Assembly (NCBI GenBank): GCA_030704615.1 | Contig: CM060733.1 | Span: 13,082,001-13,146,000, forward strand | DNA: 64,000 bases | DNA from: Takakia lepidozioides | Lineage: Eukaryota; Streptophyta; Takakiopsida; Takakiales; Takakiaceae | Direction: 5' to 3' | Shown: in pieces, positions 10,243-28,232 of the stretch | Layout: every line of letters starts with the position of its first letter | How positions within the stretch are numbered: the first letter of the stretch is position 1 | Made by a program: the position numbers and the translations under genes | The notes under the pieces: model-generated | Told to the model about the DNA's origin: nothing | Databases searched by the model: none | Seen by the model: the letters and a program-made list of their open reading frames with translations, nothing else

Positions 10243-12589
10243 GTATACACCTCATGAATGGGTATTGCCACAACCTTATAAGCTGCCAAGATCCGTCCCT
10301 TCTTGATAGTAATAGGTAGGGGAAGATTTTGGGTGGGCCTAGGTCTTAGTGTAGAATAGGAGTAGGGTGCCATGGTGCCTCGTCATCTTCCCCACATCAT
10401 CGTCATTTTTTTGGGCTGTCAAACAAAAACAAAACAAAACAAAACAAAACAACTAGTCTTGCGTAACCTATGGGGGTCGCTTCACCCTGAAAGGCTACCA
10501 CTTTCTTTCGATGATGCTTGAATCAGACAAAAGTTTCCTAAACAACATTCATAATCCAAACCTGCTTAATGAATCCATACCAAATGCAGTCCATCTTTTC
10601 ATAAAACTTGAATAGACACCATCAACAAATTAACAATTCATTGCGTGCCGTATTTTCTAGACGTTGTTGTCCGAAGTCGTCATTAGTGCGGAGCAATGCG
10701 TGGCCCCGGTACACCGACTCACTTTAAAAAATGCACGGTGTCACATGGCCCGGTGCAGCGTGCATGATGTTTTTATTTCTCAATTTAAAATATATATAAA
10801 TGACTTGATGAATTGCACCTCACCATGTGACGCATCGCGAAGCACCATGCCTTCATCCATGAATACACTATCATTTTGAAGTCATGGTCGTGACTTTTCA
10901 ACTGCACATAGTGATATATTGTATGACATTTTATGGCCCATACTTCTTTGAGTCAAGGTTGACATCGTCATAAAAACCATATATAGAAAGCTTGACGATG
11001 ATTAAATTCACTCTTAGTGTACCGTGAATCAGTCCTCATTGAAAACCCTCCCATTAAACAATCCAAAGGCCATGATATAATAAAATAAGATGTCGATGAT
11101 CAAATGAGAATGGATTATATGGCTTGAGAGGATACTCATCCACAATAAATATCCCACTCCATACTTTGTGGGCAGTAATAATTAATTGGGGAATGGTTAC
11201 AAAGAGAGAGAGAGAGAGAGCAGTGGGGGGAGCCAAAGGGGGGAAGGCTCAACCACATTGAAATTGAGCAATGTTGAGCATTTACCATTCATACTAGTGT
11301 GGCTTGTGCCATCGAGCACATAGTGTACCGTAAGTCCACCTCGATGCACCCCTACTCATTGAGGGCTTTTAGCGGTATTAGGAACTTGAGCGGAGGCCTT
11401 GCTATTTCTCATGAATTTCCAGTGACAAAAAATACTTTAAATTCAACATCTCACACACCTTGCCCAGGTTCTTAATACCATTGGAAAGCCCTCGATGAGT
11501 GGGGGTGCATCAAGATGGTTTCATATTTTTGGACCTACGTCGTTTGGGAGATCTCAACATGACAAATAAAACAAACTACATTGTTTAATATATTGATGGT
11601 CCATTAGGGGATCTCCTTCGACTTTGGCGTCATAAACACAAAGAGGGGAACATCTAGATAACAAACCTCACGAAAGAATTCTCAACACATAACATGACCG
11701 AAATCATGTTCGACCCATTACATATATCTTACCCTCACCATTGGCATCAACTAATGGAGCGCAAAGTTAGCTGTCCATTAAGAGCAAGATTAAGAGCTAT
11801 AAAGTGTAGCTTTCACATCCGCTAAGAATTTCAATCCCACTAGACCGAAGTCATTGCGGAGAAAATACTCTAATCATAATGATGTATCCTACAAATATCC
11901 TCAAAGACATTCTCACTACCATTTCTAAGAGAAAATTGAGCAAATATGCACTAAGAGCCTCCTCACAAGTGTTGAATGCCATTGCATCAACATCTATGGG
12001 CGATTGATAATATTAATTTTGGCCTAACATGAGATATACCAATAAAAAATTAATTCACGGGAGGAAATTGGAACACAACATAAACTTCAGAGTGACAAAA
12101 CCTACTAATTACCACCTTCAGACTGTAATATTAACATATAATCTAAGATGCGACAATAATGTATAGACTTTCCACACTGTTCATATACCATACATTACAA
12201 CACAATTTTGGGTTCATATATGGACTGTACTCTAAAATAGTGCATCAATAAGGCTAGATAGACAACTTCTACACCATGTCAACAATATACCCAACCATAT
12301 ATTATGGTCATAACCGTTAACACAAACCAAATATGTATGATAGCTTGTGATTTCAAAATTAATGTGACATAATTCAATAGATGCATCCTTTCACACTACT
12401 GTGAGCTCAATAGACACATCTTTACACATCCTTTCTATCACTACTGTCTATAATCAACACGTGTCCAATCATTAATCATTCATCAAATCTTTTTCTTAAC
12501 CATGTTACTTTATACCCTAATTAGTAATATTGTGGGGAATTTTTGGTGATGAGTGATGTGTATAAAAACAATCTATAAATAAAAGAGAA
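10243..12589. other. AT-rich intergenic, no gene seen
   Basis: There is no coding signal. It holds an (AAAAC)n run at about 10430-10450, a short AG run near 11203-11220, and the imperfect hairpin listed separately at 11336-11518. The remainder is AT-rich sequence without recognisable repeats, leading into the tafazzin promoter. Confidence 0.6.
11336..11518. repeat. long imperfect inverted repeat (about 57-bp arms)
   Basis: The left arm 11336-11391 and the right arm 11462-11518 are reverse complements with about 46 of 57 positions matching, separated by a loop of about 70 bases. Many mismatches are C/T or G/A differences that would still pair as G:U in RNA. It could be a fold-back MITE or a small-RNA hairpin precursor. 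The sequence alone cannot separate the two. Confidence 0.6.
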
Positions 12590-12682
12590 ATGAGTGTAAG
12601 GTTGAAGGAGGTGTCTACATGGATTCTTGCAAACTCAAGGTCAAGATATGTGATGTTTGGTGGATCCCGCTCCTTGAGTGTT

Positions 12683-15433
12683 ATGCCCAATTCAGCCAAA
12701 GCAGATCATTTGGGAGGAATACCACGTCGTGTTGTCATTACCACAATAGCAAATTTTGCTAAGCTCTACACATCTATTTTGAATTCTACCCAGGTATTTA
12801 AATGAAATGAATAGAAAATATGATGATGATATTGTCAATAATATACAACATGCAACTTTGTCGATCATAGCATTTCACAATTTGACAGATGAATGCTGGA
12901 CACGATCTTTTTTGAACTTTAGAAGTGAACATCATTTAGAAAGGATTATTTCTTCGCCAGTTTTAAATTTGATTAAAGAGCATCTGCCCCCCTCCTTGCC
13001 AAAACAGAAACAGAACAGAAAAAATAAAAAAATAAAATCCGTAAAATTTATAAATTGGACTGAAAGATGTATGTAATATTTCAAATAGAATAAACATGAA
13101 ATTGATTTTGCTATGTGTGTGCCATCCTATATGTATTGATCTTTTAGTAGAAATGTGAAGTAAACATAAAGTTTTCACATCTTTGGCTCATTACATGCTG
13201 AAAATATTTCACGTTGTTTTCAGCCAAAGTATATTGCTCACCCCAGCAACGTGAGGATTTTGCAGGTTTATAATAAGGAAATATTAATATCTTTGGTGAA
13301 GTCACGTCCAATGGGCACCCCTCTTGTGACTGTTACTAATCACATGTCCACGTAAACCTACTCTTCATATCCTCATATTTTAAAAATAAATATAAATAAG
13401 TGACAATCTCTCTCAGTCTCTTCCTCGATAATTGAACCATTATGCATTGAAATGAAACTATAAGGGTTATTCCATAACTTCTGCGCACTAGTAATACATA
13501 GTTTTTTTATTTTGTTTATACTAAAAATCATGTTATCTCAATGATTAAATTTAAAAATAAGTCTTTCTACGATTTAGGGTTGATGAGCCATTCATGTGGG
13601 GGTTCCAAGGCTCCCCAGTCACAGATGTAAAATTATGCCGCTGGTCGTTGGCAGCTAATGATATTTGCTTCACCAACCCCCTCTTCTCATATTTCTTCCG
13701 TTTGGGTAGGTATGTTTACCTACCTGATATTAACTTTATCTTTCTTGATAGGTAAGTCAAGGAGAAATTAAGGCACGTGTTTCTTTTTTGCTAGTGACAT
13801 CCATGTAAGTAGTTGTTGAGTGTCATTTGTTCGCGTGTGGTGAAGAATTAGATTCTAGCATTGTCCATCTTTGCTTGGAAAACTTAGCTTGATAGTGGAC
13901 ACATTTAGCAATCGACCTTTCAATTTGAAGGTCTTTTTTCTATATACCCTATTCATACCTTTAGACAACTTCAAGTCTCATATATGCAAAGACAAAAAAT
14001 TCATCAAAAGCATGTAATACAATAGAATCTTCACTTCAAGACTTGCATTAGAATCTTAATTACTTTCATATATTAAATATCCAAATCTCTCTTTCATGCC
14101 AGTTTTATTTGCAAGTCAGATAGCATGTAATATGCTAGGCTCAAGGATGGATATTAACAAGTGATTTAAATTGTTACAATGCAAACCTAAATTTGACTCG
14201 ACTAAAGCTTATAAAGCATTGTTCAAAATTATAAGTTTTAAACAAGTAAGCTAATTATTGTTTGGATTAAATCATTGGTGAATTAATCAATAGGCAAATG
14301 CATACCCGTAACAAGGGGGGGTGGAATTTACCAACCGCACATGATTGAGGCACTCGATCGTCTTAACGAAGGCGAATGGGTTAGTGATCTCTATTTCTAG
14401 CCACAAAGTTGTAGAAGTTTTTTTTTAAATTTTTTTTACATTTTGCTACAAAATGCATTCTATATCACTACTAGTAGCCACACACTATGAAAATTTAGAG
14501 ATTTAGATTAACTAAAAAAATTGTTTGATACAAGGTTGTTAGTGTTTGGCATTCTTTAAAAACATATTAGGAGCTAACAGATAGTTTTGGGACCTTATGC
14601 AGCTACACACCTTTCCAGAGGGCAAAATTTCTCAAGACTTGAAAGGTCCTCTTCGGCGGTTAAAGTGGGGAGTTGCCAGTTTGATTGCCCGGGCCAAAGT
14701 TCCTCCGATTGTATTGCCAATTGCACACAATGGGTTTGAGAAGGTGAAACAAACTCTTTCTTTTCTGTTTCTAAATCCTTCTTTATATCTTCTGTCCATA
14801 CATTTGGAGTTCTGTTTTGTTTTGTCAATGGTTGCATGTATGTCAATGTTAATGCCCGGAAAAATGCTTTTGCCATCTCAAATATAAATAACCTATTATG
14901 CAACTTATATCCTAAGTCTCAATGCATGTCTCTCGCTATTTTTGCAGGTAATTCCTGAAAGTCATTGTAGCGGACGGCGGCCGCTTGTTCCCCTTTGGTT
15001 TAATAACATCAGCATTGTTGTTGGAGAACCCATGCAATTTGATATCCCAGGGTTGAAGAAAGTTGCGCGTGATTGGACTGCAACAACAAATCTCGGTGCC
15101 TCTAGTTGCCAACCTTTGCCTATTGTTGACATTAAACCATTTGTGTATCGCAACCATGATTCCAACCTTTCCTTAGTTGGAAGAAGAAATAGTAAACCAT
15201 TTCAAGCAGTCCCAGAAGTTCTTCCTAGGTGGAGAGCTGGGTCCCAGGGGTTGCCAGAACCGGTGCTTGATGAGGCTACTTGGAGATGGATGTACATGCA
15301 CATTACAGAGCAGATCTGGGTTTCATTGCAGGATTTGACCAGCAAGGCAGAAATTCTGATAATACCTGCACAACACCAGCCAAAGAGAACACACGCACAC
15401 ACCCACATCCTAATTCAGTCGGATTCGGCATGA
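12683..15433 (+). CDS. tafazzin-like phospholipid acyltransferase
   Basis: This is a plant tafazzin-like protein of the PlsC acyltransferase superfamily. It moves acyl chains on phospholipids at membranes; plant homologues are linked to cardiolipin remodelling and N-acyl-phosphatidylethanolamine formation. I reconstruct six exons: 12683-12793, 13266-13351, 13578-13705, 14294-14379, 14603-14743 and 14948-15433, giving 345 residues. All introns are GT-AG and phases close. The start follows the conserved ADHLGGIPRRVVI region; in-frame ATGs at 12590 and 12653 would lengthen the N-terminus. The catalytic HX4D motif (HMSTVD, residues 63-68) is intact and split by intron 2. KCIPVTRGGGIYQ is in exon 4. 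FPEGK (about 141-145) and RRLKWGVASLIARA are in exon 5. The C-terminus, from EPVLDEATWRWMYMHITEQI onward, ends in a Thr/His-rich tail. The gene appears intact. Confidence 0.9.
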
Positions 15434-16128
15434 TTATTAGCACTTGTGGAATTATTATCATAGATATACACCAACTTCAACTTGAAGCTGGCTGGGGTCT
15501 TCACTACCATAGCATAACATAATTCAAAAGATCATTTTCGCATGATTTCCTCATGTAGTCCATCTGAGCATCAGCAACAGAGCATATGGTAGTTGAGTTG
15601 AGGTGCCATGGACCTCCACATGAACCATGGAGGTGCAACCTCGGATCTCTCATCGAGCAGAGATCACGAGTGATCTTACTGATATGAACAGAAGGCGCTC
15701 ACAATACCTGTGTGGTTTTGAAAACAAGAGCATGCATTGAAGTATGCCATAGTCCCCACGGAAATGCCGTTCCTTGCACCATGAGTTTGCGGAGTCAAGT
15801 TTTTAGTCTCACATAAAGAACTTGCTATCAATCAGGTTCATGTATTTGTGAACAACCCATAAGTAGACTCAAACTTTCAAGCAGTCAGGGAGAAGTAATT
15901 GTCTTTGTCTCGTGGGCGATAGTGTTTTTTCGGTCTCGTGTTTGTGGAGCAGTATTTGACCAATCTGTCCTCCCTCCCGCCCCACCTGGCCCTACTTGAC
16001 TGGATGATACAAGCTGCTATAGATGTAGAGGTAGATATAGAGGTACTTCCGTAAGCAATACCTCTAAAAATTGTCGTACAGAACCTAAGGAGGAGGGGGA
16101 AGAACGAGGAAGCCGAGGATAGGGAAGA
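15434..16128. other. intergenic: tafazzin 3' side and SNARE promoter
   Basis: Between the tafazzin stop and the SNARE start I see no coding signal. The last 250 bases are purine-rich near 16080-16128, consistent with a 5' untranslated region. No clear TATA box could be assigned. Confidence 0.5.
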
Positions 16129-19100
16129 ATGGCCGAGAATTTGGATACATGGATGACGGAATTTGAGGAAGCATTGAGGCGAACAAATGAGATAATGATA
16201 GGTATTGACGAGCACGACAACAGCAGCAAGTTGCACCCGGGTCTGTTTTCCTCGAGCAGATCCAAGCTGACAGAGCTAGGCAAGAGATTAGACCATCTCG
16301 AATGCCTGCTTCAGGATCCTGATGTGAACTCTGCTGTGTATGTACCCCTCTGCACACGTTTTTCAAATTGGGTGTTTTGATGTAGTCTGCCGGTATCTTC
16401 ATCTGATGATCTGTACAGGATTTGTCTTTAGGTCTGTATGGAGCAAACCTGTCTGCTGTTGCCTTCTCGCCTTTGCGTCCTAGGTGTTTCTTTCCGGCCC
16501 CTCACTTCGCTCTAGCGCTCGCTCTCGCTTCTCCCCCTTCATCTCTGTATTATTTATCTTGAGCCAAAGGTTTTAGTGTGTATTGCTTGAAGATGTTTCT
16601 CTGAACGATCTGCAAATTTCTAAGTGGCTTCTAGGTGAGTGCGCGCTCTTGCTCAAAACGTTTACTATACGAGTGGCCCCATTCTGCCGTCCTCCCGTTC
16701 CTCTTCGCTTCTCCCTTTTTCTGCTTCCTCCATGGTGAAGGGGTCTCCAAGGGCAGTCTAATGAGTGCCTGGAGACCCTGTTTATCTTTGTGATGTGCAC
16801 AAGGGTGCCATCAAGGTGAATTTGCTCGGTCTAGTTGATTGCTGATGCATTACCTACCACTTTCTGCACTCAACCTCAAAAATCGAATTCAGTGTGCAAT
16901 TTCAAGCAGACCTTTGGTTACTGTCCCGCCTCCACAGTCTCTGGAATGGTTCAAGAACGAATCCCAATTTCTATTCTGTCTCCCCTGGGGATATCTATGC
17001 TTTTCATATTGTTGAACTCAAACTTCAATGGGATGTTCCTTTTCGATGTTGCTCCTGGCTTTGCTTGACCAGAGCCAATATCACGAGTCTTTCTCAGTTG
17101 ATTTGAATCTTATTGGGGATTTCTCACACGGTTGGGCTGGGAACTTTCCATAGCTGTACCACAGCCCTATGAGCTGGAGGAGGCTCTGCAGTGTCTCACT
17201 AAATCTCACTCCCTTTTTCTTGATAAATATATTTCTGTAGCAGGATAAATGTACTGATTGACTTGCATAATTGGTAAGCTACATAGATATCACGTATAGC
17301 AGCAGGGAAGAAAACCAATGTGTGGAAATGTCAATGTATGGTGATGGGAACTAATGCAGGTTTGTTTGCAATCTGCAGAAGCCAGAAGGAGATGTACCGG
17401 CGGCAAGACATGCTGCTGGGGATGCGGTTTAAGACGCAGCAAATGGCAGGCACTCTGAGCTCTCCAAATTCTTCCAATAGGTACGCAAAATCGCTATATG
17501 AGTTGTGTTGATGTAGGTGCTTTTGGATGTCACCCGCTATAGCCAACCCCGCTGTAACAGCGTGGGGCACTTGGTCAATCGGTCATAAAATGCTGTGTCC
17601 CTTGGGGCTTTTGAGTCCTTGAGGAAAGGAATTTTCACGTTGATCATTGTGAGCTGTGACCCTCAAATACTAGGAAGATGAGCATCAAACAGTCCTACAG
17701 GTGAAGAGAGACCACAATTTACACTTGCTTTGGCACTCGTCTGTGCAGATTTTCAAAGTGGTCTCCGCAGATGTTCTACGAAGAAAATTCTTTCTAGTAA
17801 GAAGAGTTCAGGATATTGCTAATGCTTGATAGCCTATCCTGGCGAAATAACTGCAGATAGTTACAACTGCCTGGCTTGTTCACTAACCATGGTAATGGAA
17901 TGCATGTCTCACTGTTGCTAACCACTAAGCATGGTACATGACCCAAGTGTCTAGGAACATATTTTAATAATCCTGGCATTGTGCTGGCAGAAGCTGTACG
18001 TGATAGAGATGAGTGATTACCAGGCTTGTCAAAACAGTGGAAAATGCCCCCCTGGCCAGCCCAATGGAATACATGGGGCGTGGTAAGTGGGCCAGCTAAA
18101 AACTAGAGTTCACGTTGTTGGCCAAAAACTTGTAGATTTGTTTTCTAATGTTGCCGTAATCTGGACAGGACACACTTGCTATCATCAGAGGAGTCAGGGA
18201 CTGTTTCCTCAGTGAAGAGTGCATTAACGGCAGGCTTGGATGACAAGGGACTTGTTGGCCTCCAGAAACAAGTAATGATAGGCAAGCTTTCTGAACTGTC
18301 TGGAGGCACGTGGCAATTCTCAGTCATTTGGATCATTTTCAAGCACAATGATAGGAATGGAGAAATGAGACTGATGAATTTTCGAATACAGTTTTGGCCG
18401 TCCATTTATTATTTGGTGCGATCGATTGACAAGCATTACTTCCTTACAAATTCCAGATGTGAGAGACATGGAAGGATTGGATGAGCCTGTGGATGTTTTG
18501 CCGTGAATTGTGGGCTGGACACAGTAAGGATTTGTGGCACAGTTTGGAGTTTTAATGTAGGTACATTGATTTGGGAGCTGACTGGGATTTCACTTTGTTG
18601 ACTGTTGATGTTTAAGGGGGGGAAGAGACAGATAATAGAGACAACTGACGATACTTTCCCCCTCATAAGCCTCCTTTCCCCCACTGTAGTACTACTGCCT
18701 GTGACAGTGAAGTCACTTTCCAGTGCAAGCCCATATAATCTTACTTCCTATGTGTTGGCTATGCAGAAGAGCAAGATGAAGACTTGGAGGTGCTGCAATC
18801 ACAGATGTTTGATTCAAAGCACCTTGCACTCACTGTCGACGGAGAAATTGACCTCCATAGACGGCTGTTGGTGAGCTACTAAGACTCTGAGCAGTCACTT
18901 AAGAAGAGGATTATTTGAAAGTGTCTCTCTTCCGGGGCAAAAGAGATGCTGGGTCTGTAGTCTAGGATCTCTTAGACTGTACCATACTTAGTGGTAGGAT
19001 GTCAGGTCACTTTACCGCACTCCAGGTGGTCTTCGGCTCAAATTGCAGAACTAACCAGCCATCAAGCTCCATGTGCATCTTGGATCGTGGCCTTTGTTAT

Positions 19101-19963
19101 ATGCTTTACCCAGCTATGGGGATGTCTTTCCGAAAGTGGGTATCTAGGGTTCCCTGGTCTCCTTTGGAAGAATGTGAATCAAGAAACCCTGTGTCAAGGA
19201 AGTAGTGCAAAGCTTACAGGACGCAGTACAGAAATGGGCAATTAAAAGAGATGATGGCTGAGGTTGACACCCCTTTTTATCTTCTATGTAAGTTTTGCTG
19301 AATTTTGAGTCTGGTCTTTTGCTGCAGGATGGTATGGATCAAGATGCAGACACTACAAATTCAATGATGAAGGTTTTTCTCGCTACTCATTCCTTGAGCT
19401 TTTCGATTTGCTTTTGTTTATGCAAATCGTGTTCTTCACCTGCTAACCAGGTCAGTTTCTAAACAAAGTTGGTGGGCTATTTGCACCAATCTCACTGTAA
19501 AGGAATTGGTGGGGTTTCTCCTCTCTGGGCCCTGATAGATTGGGTGAGGTTCGTCTAGTATCCGATAAATGGAAGGTTGTATGCGCGATTGCCATGGCAC
19601 ACTCCTTGTCTGTGAAAATTTCACCACAAGCTCTGTGAAGCTGTGTAGACTATGCACCTGGAGTTCGCAAACTTCTTCTTCTTCTATCATGGAGGAGGCT
19701 ACTAAGAGTTTTTGCAATTGCTGCAAGTAGATGGTGACTGCGTATCTACCCTAATGATTAGAGTCCGTGGTATATGGAGAGGAATTGTTGATGAGTTCAG
19801 AGAGTGATATCCAACATGTTGGTCCCTGCAGGGTGCTCAAAAGAAAATGGTGGTAATAACTACAAAGTTCAACAGAGGGTGTTCGCTAGTATGGATCGTC
19901 TTACTACTTACTGCGATTGTCACTGTAATGTTGATCTTAATGGCCCTAATCAAAGCTATATAA
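16129..19963 (+). CDS. SYP5-type Qc-SNARE (syntaxin), altered zero layer
   Basis: This is a Qc-SNARE of the plant SYP51/52 class, which acts in fusion at the trans-Golgi, prevacuolar compartment and vacuole. Six exons: 16129-16337, 17379-17480, 18169-18281, 18767-18870, 19328-19372 and 19832-19963. They give 234 residues, matching the family length of about 232. The N-terminal helical domain (MAENLDTWMTEFEEALRRTN; SQKEMYRRQDMLLGMRFKTQ) leads to the SNARE motif, about residues 134-205. A C-terminal membrane anchor follows at 210-231 (LVWIVLLLTAIVTVMLILM). Intron 3 uses a GC donor (AG|GCAAGC at 18282). The expected zero-layer glutamine of the D-L-Q-x-R-L segment is His172 (CAT, 18856-18858). 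No stop or frameshift is present, so the gene looks functional or only recently altered. Confidence 0.88.
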
Positions 19964-21313
19964 GATTTAAAGAGCCAGGGAGTTTGCAATGGCAATGTAC
20001 AGGCGTGAGACCTGTAGGAAACTGGTGTAACATGCTAATAGACATAGTTCTTGCAATGGCGAGAGACTGCTACAAATTCGTTAGTTGTTTTAAAAAAAGT
20101 TTAAGAGACCTTCAATTCAAACAAGTCAAAATTTTAGCAGTAAATTATAGTTGTTTGTACATTGTAACACACAGTTGTAGGTCTTTATTATAAAATCAAC
20201 TTGGACTGTACTTTTGAAAACCACAAATTTTGAACACTGATTTGAGGCTTCTGTTGACTATCTTATGCTCTGTGTCTGTCTTCTCTCAGAAATAGGAACC
20301 AAATCCACTCGCAAAGAAATTTATATCTTTCACCTCTATGTGTTCCGCTACCCACAATGCCATCCAGCAGTTCGAGAAGGGTGCTTGTTGTCATTCAAAT
20401 TGCTGATCCCCTCAAGGCTCACCTATTGCATGGATTGATTGTATGACTTCTTAAATCGGCCCTTGTAGGCTTGGCATCCTTAATGACAGTGGTTTGGAAG
20501 CTGTTCAAACTTTGCCAGCAACCCGCCTACGTCTTCTACGTCCATCTCAGGCCAGCAAGTGAACAGATATCATTTAAGTTATGAGGTATTGCTGTAATGC
20601 GGAAGGGGGCATTTTCGTGTGTCATCTCCAATGGCTGTTTTTGTTCACTTGCAATGGCCACTGCTCTGGACTAGGCCTAAAATCATGAGCGTCCAGACTC
20701 CAGGCGCTCTTGCAGACCTATTTGTCACATTCCACACAAAAGAGACGGTGTCTGCTTCCATAGCGCATGCACCACGATAGGCTGGAAACACAGTCTTAAA
20801 TGCTAACCTGCCACCTGTTGGTTAAAATAGACTAGATAGTACCTAGTAGAGTCTAGTTTTCTTTTGCTGTCACCGAAACGCAGCCTTTTGCCACCCCGTG
20901 TTTTCACGGTCAAGTCCATACCTCGTTGCGAGGCCTCCAGCCGCGAGGCCTCCAGTATTTGCATGGGACGTTTAGATTGGTTCTACTCGGAAGAAGCACC
21001 TCAAGATTCGTGTTACTCACATATAGGAATTTTTATCTCCATGGGGGCGTCTTGTTATTCATTCCGTTTTGATGGTTTCTAGGATATTGTGACTGAAGAA
21101 TGTTTCGGTGAACGCAGTGCAGTAGCGCTTCTTAGGTCTGCGTACTGTGGAGGCTGTAAGGCTCCCGTCCACATGGTGTTCAGTTCCTGGATGTTTGTGT
21201 TCTTGCCTGCTATGGCGAGCAATTGCCCACTTCGTTTTTTGTTCAGGTTGGAAACCCTAATCTTCGGCTGGTAGAGTGAGGCAGATGCATGAGTTCTGTC
21301 AAATCTGGGCAAG
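19964..21313. other. intergenic and ILP1 5' region
   Basis: No supported gene. Just upstream of the ILP1 start an upstream open frame with ATG at about 21173 ends at a TAG near 21274. It may be a uORF if transcription begins before it. The rest shows no recognisable domain. Confidence 0.5.
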
Positions 21314-26886
<5,573 letters not shown>

Positions 26887-28232
26887 CTGTGGCAGTTCCC
26901 CTCTTTTCCTCGTTGCATTGTGCTATGCATTGTGTTCCCTCTGCAGACTTATGAGATGTACTTGTGTCCTTCATTCATTAGCTTCTTCAAGCTCTCTTTA
27001 CTCATGTTCGAAATTTTGTAACTTTACAATAATCTCTTTGAAGAGAGATTGTTAACAAGAAATACCCCTGTACTTGAGTTTCTGGTCTAATTGTCTATCA
27101 GATATTCTACACAGAAGCAGGGTTCTGCATGGTTGATGGTGATATCAGTTGGGCTCACCTAAACTATAAGTCTCGGCCGCAGCAGGCACTCTGCTGCAAA
27201 ATGCATAAAAGCTCAAATTCGAACTTTCTGATGCATTGTTCCATGGTTCCATATGGTAGTAAATCTTATGCTAAAAACCACGAAATATGTGCACCCAGAA
27301 CATTAGCCTGTGCCCTTCTAGTTCCGCCGCATGTGAGCTCAATCAACTGCTTGTGGTCTGTTCAATCAGAGCATTGATGCTTATAGCATGCCGTGGTGTG
27401 CAGTGTTACATTTTGTGTGACAAAACTTCTGCTCATCAAAATCAAGGTGTTTTGTTGCTTCATGAGGAAATCCTGGCTATGGTTTGAAGTTTGAATGTTG
27501 AGGGTGGGAAATCGGAAAAGAGGAGGGGTTTCGGTCCTGTAGACCTAGCACTAACCGGTACCGTTGCTGTTAGTTCAATATTATCGTCGGTTGTGACCGG
27601 CCGAAAGTCGTGATCCGTTCGTCTGAAATTTGAAATTCCCCCTCTCCCGTCTGTGTGCGATCTCCTCAAGGTCATTCTCAGCATCGCTCCTCTCTCCTTC
27701 GGGATTGCACTCTCATTTCACAGCCCTTTCTTTGCCCCTTGCGTAGTATTACTTCCGCTCGCTGTTACTGTAAAGATCTTCTTCCTCGTGAGGCCAAGAG
27801 AAGCGACATATTAGGTTTTCTGGCCTCCCATCAGCTGTGAAGCGGCCAAGGAAGAGTACTTCGTGAATGTGAGGTGTTCGTTTGAGGCTCTAAGTTGAGA
27901 GGCGCTCAAAAGATTGTCACTTCTTAGGGGTAATGGTTTTCTATCCACAGTCCTGTTCCCTTTAGACGTCAGAAATTTTGTTTCCCAGTATGCATATGTT
28001 AAAGAGAGGAGGAAATTTTGTTTCATAAAGTGATTCTGTGTGTGTCGTGTAGGTCTGGGAAGCTATTGTGAACTGCCTTGGAAGATAGTTCCGCGGTGAT
28101 GAGCTTTGTAAAAGCTTCCCTGGCATCTGCATACCTTCACACTGCAGCCGAAACCCTTAGTATCTGTAAAAGGCGACTCCACCATTACTTTGGTTAGAAA
28201 TAAATCATCCAATGTTTGATACGTGACGGTCA
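26887..28232. other. intergenic: ILP1 3' side and CAP-G2 5' region
   Basis: No supported gene. A 33-codon-long open frame starting at ATG 28099 and ending at TAG 28197 lies just upstream of the CAP-G2 start and in the same frame. It may act as a uORF, depending on where transcription begins. The region 27480-27760 is C/T-rich, as promoter or 5' leader DNA often is. Confidence 0.5.

Noticed and set aside
10664-10879. 71-codon open frame in the AT-rich region
   Set aside because: No family resemblance and no splice context; expected by chance.
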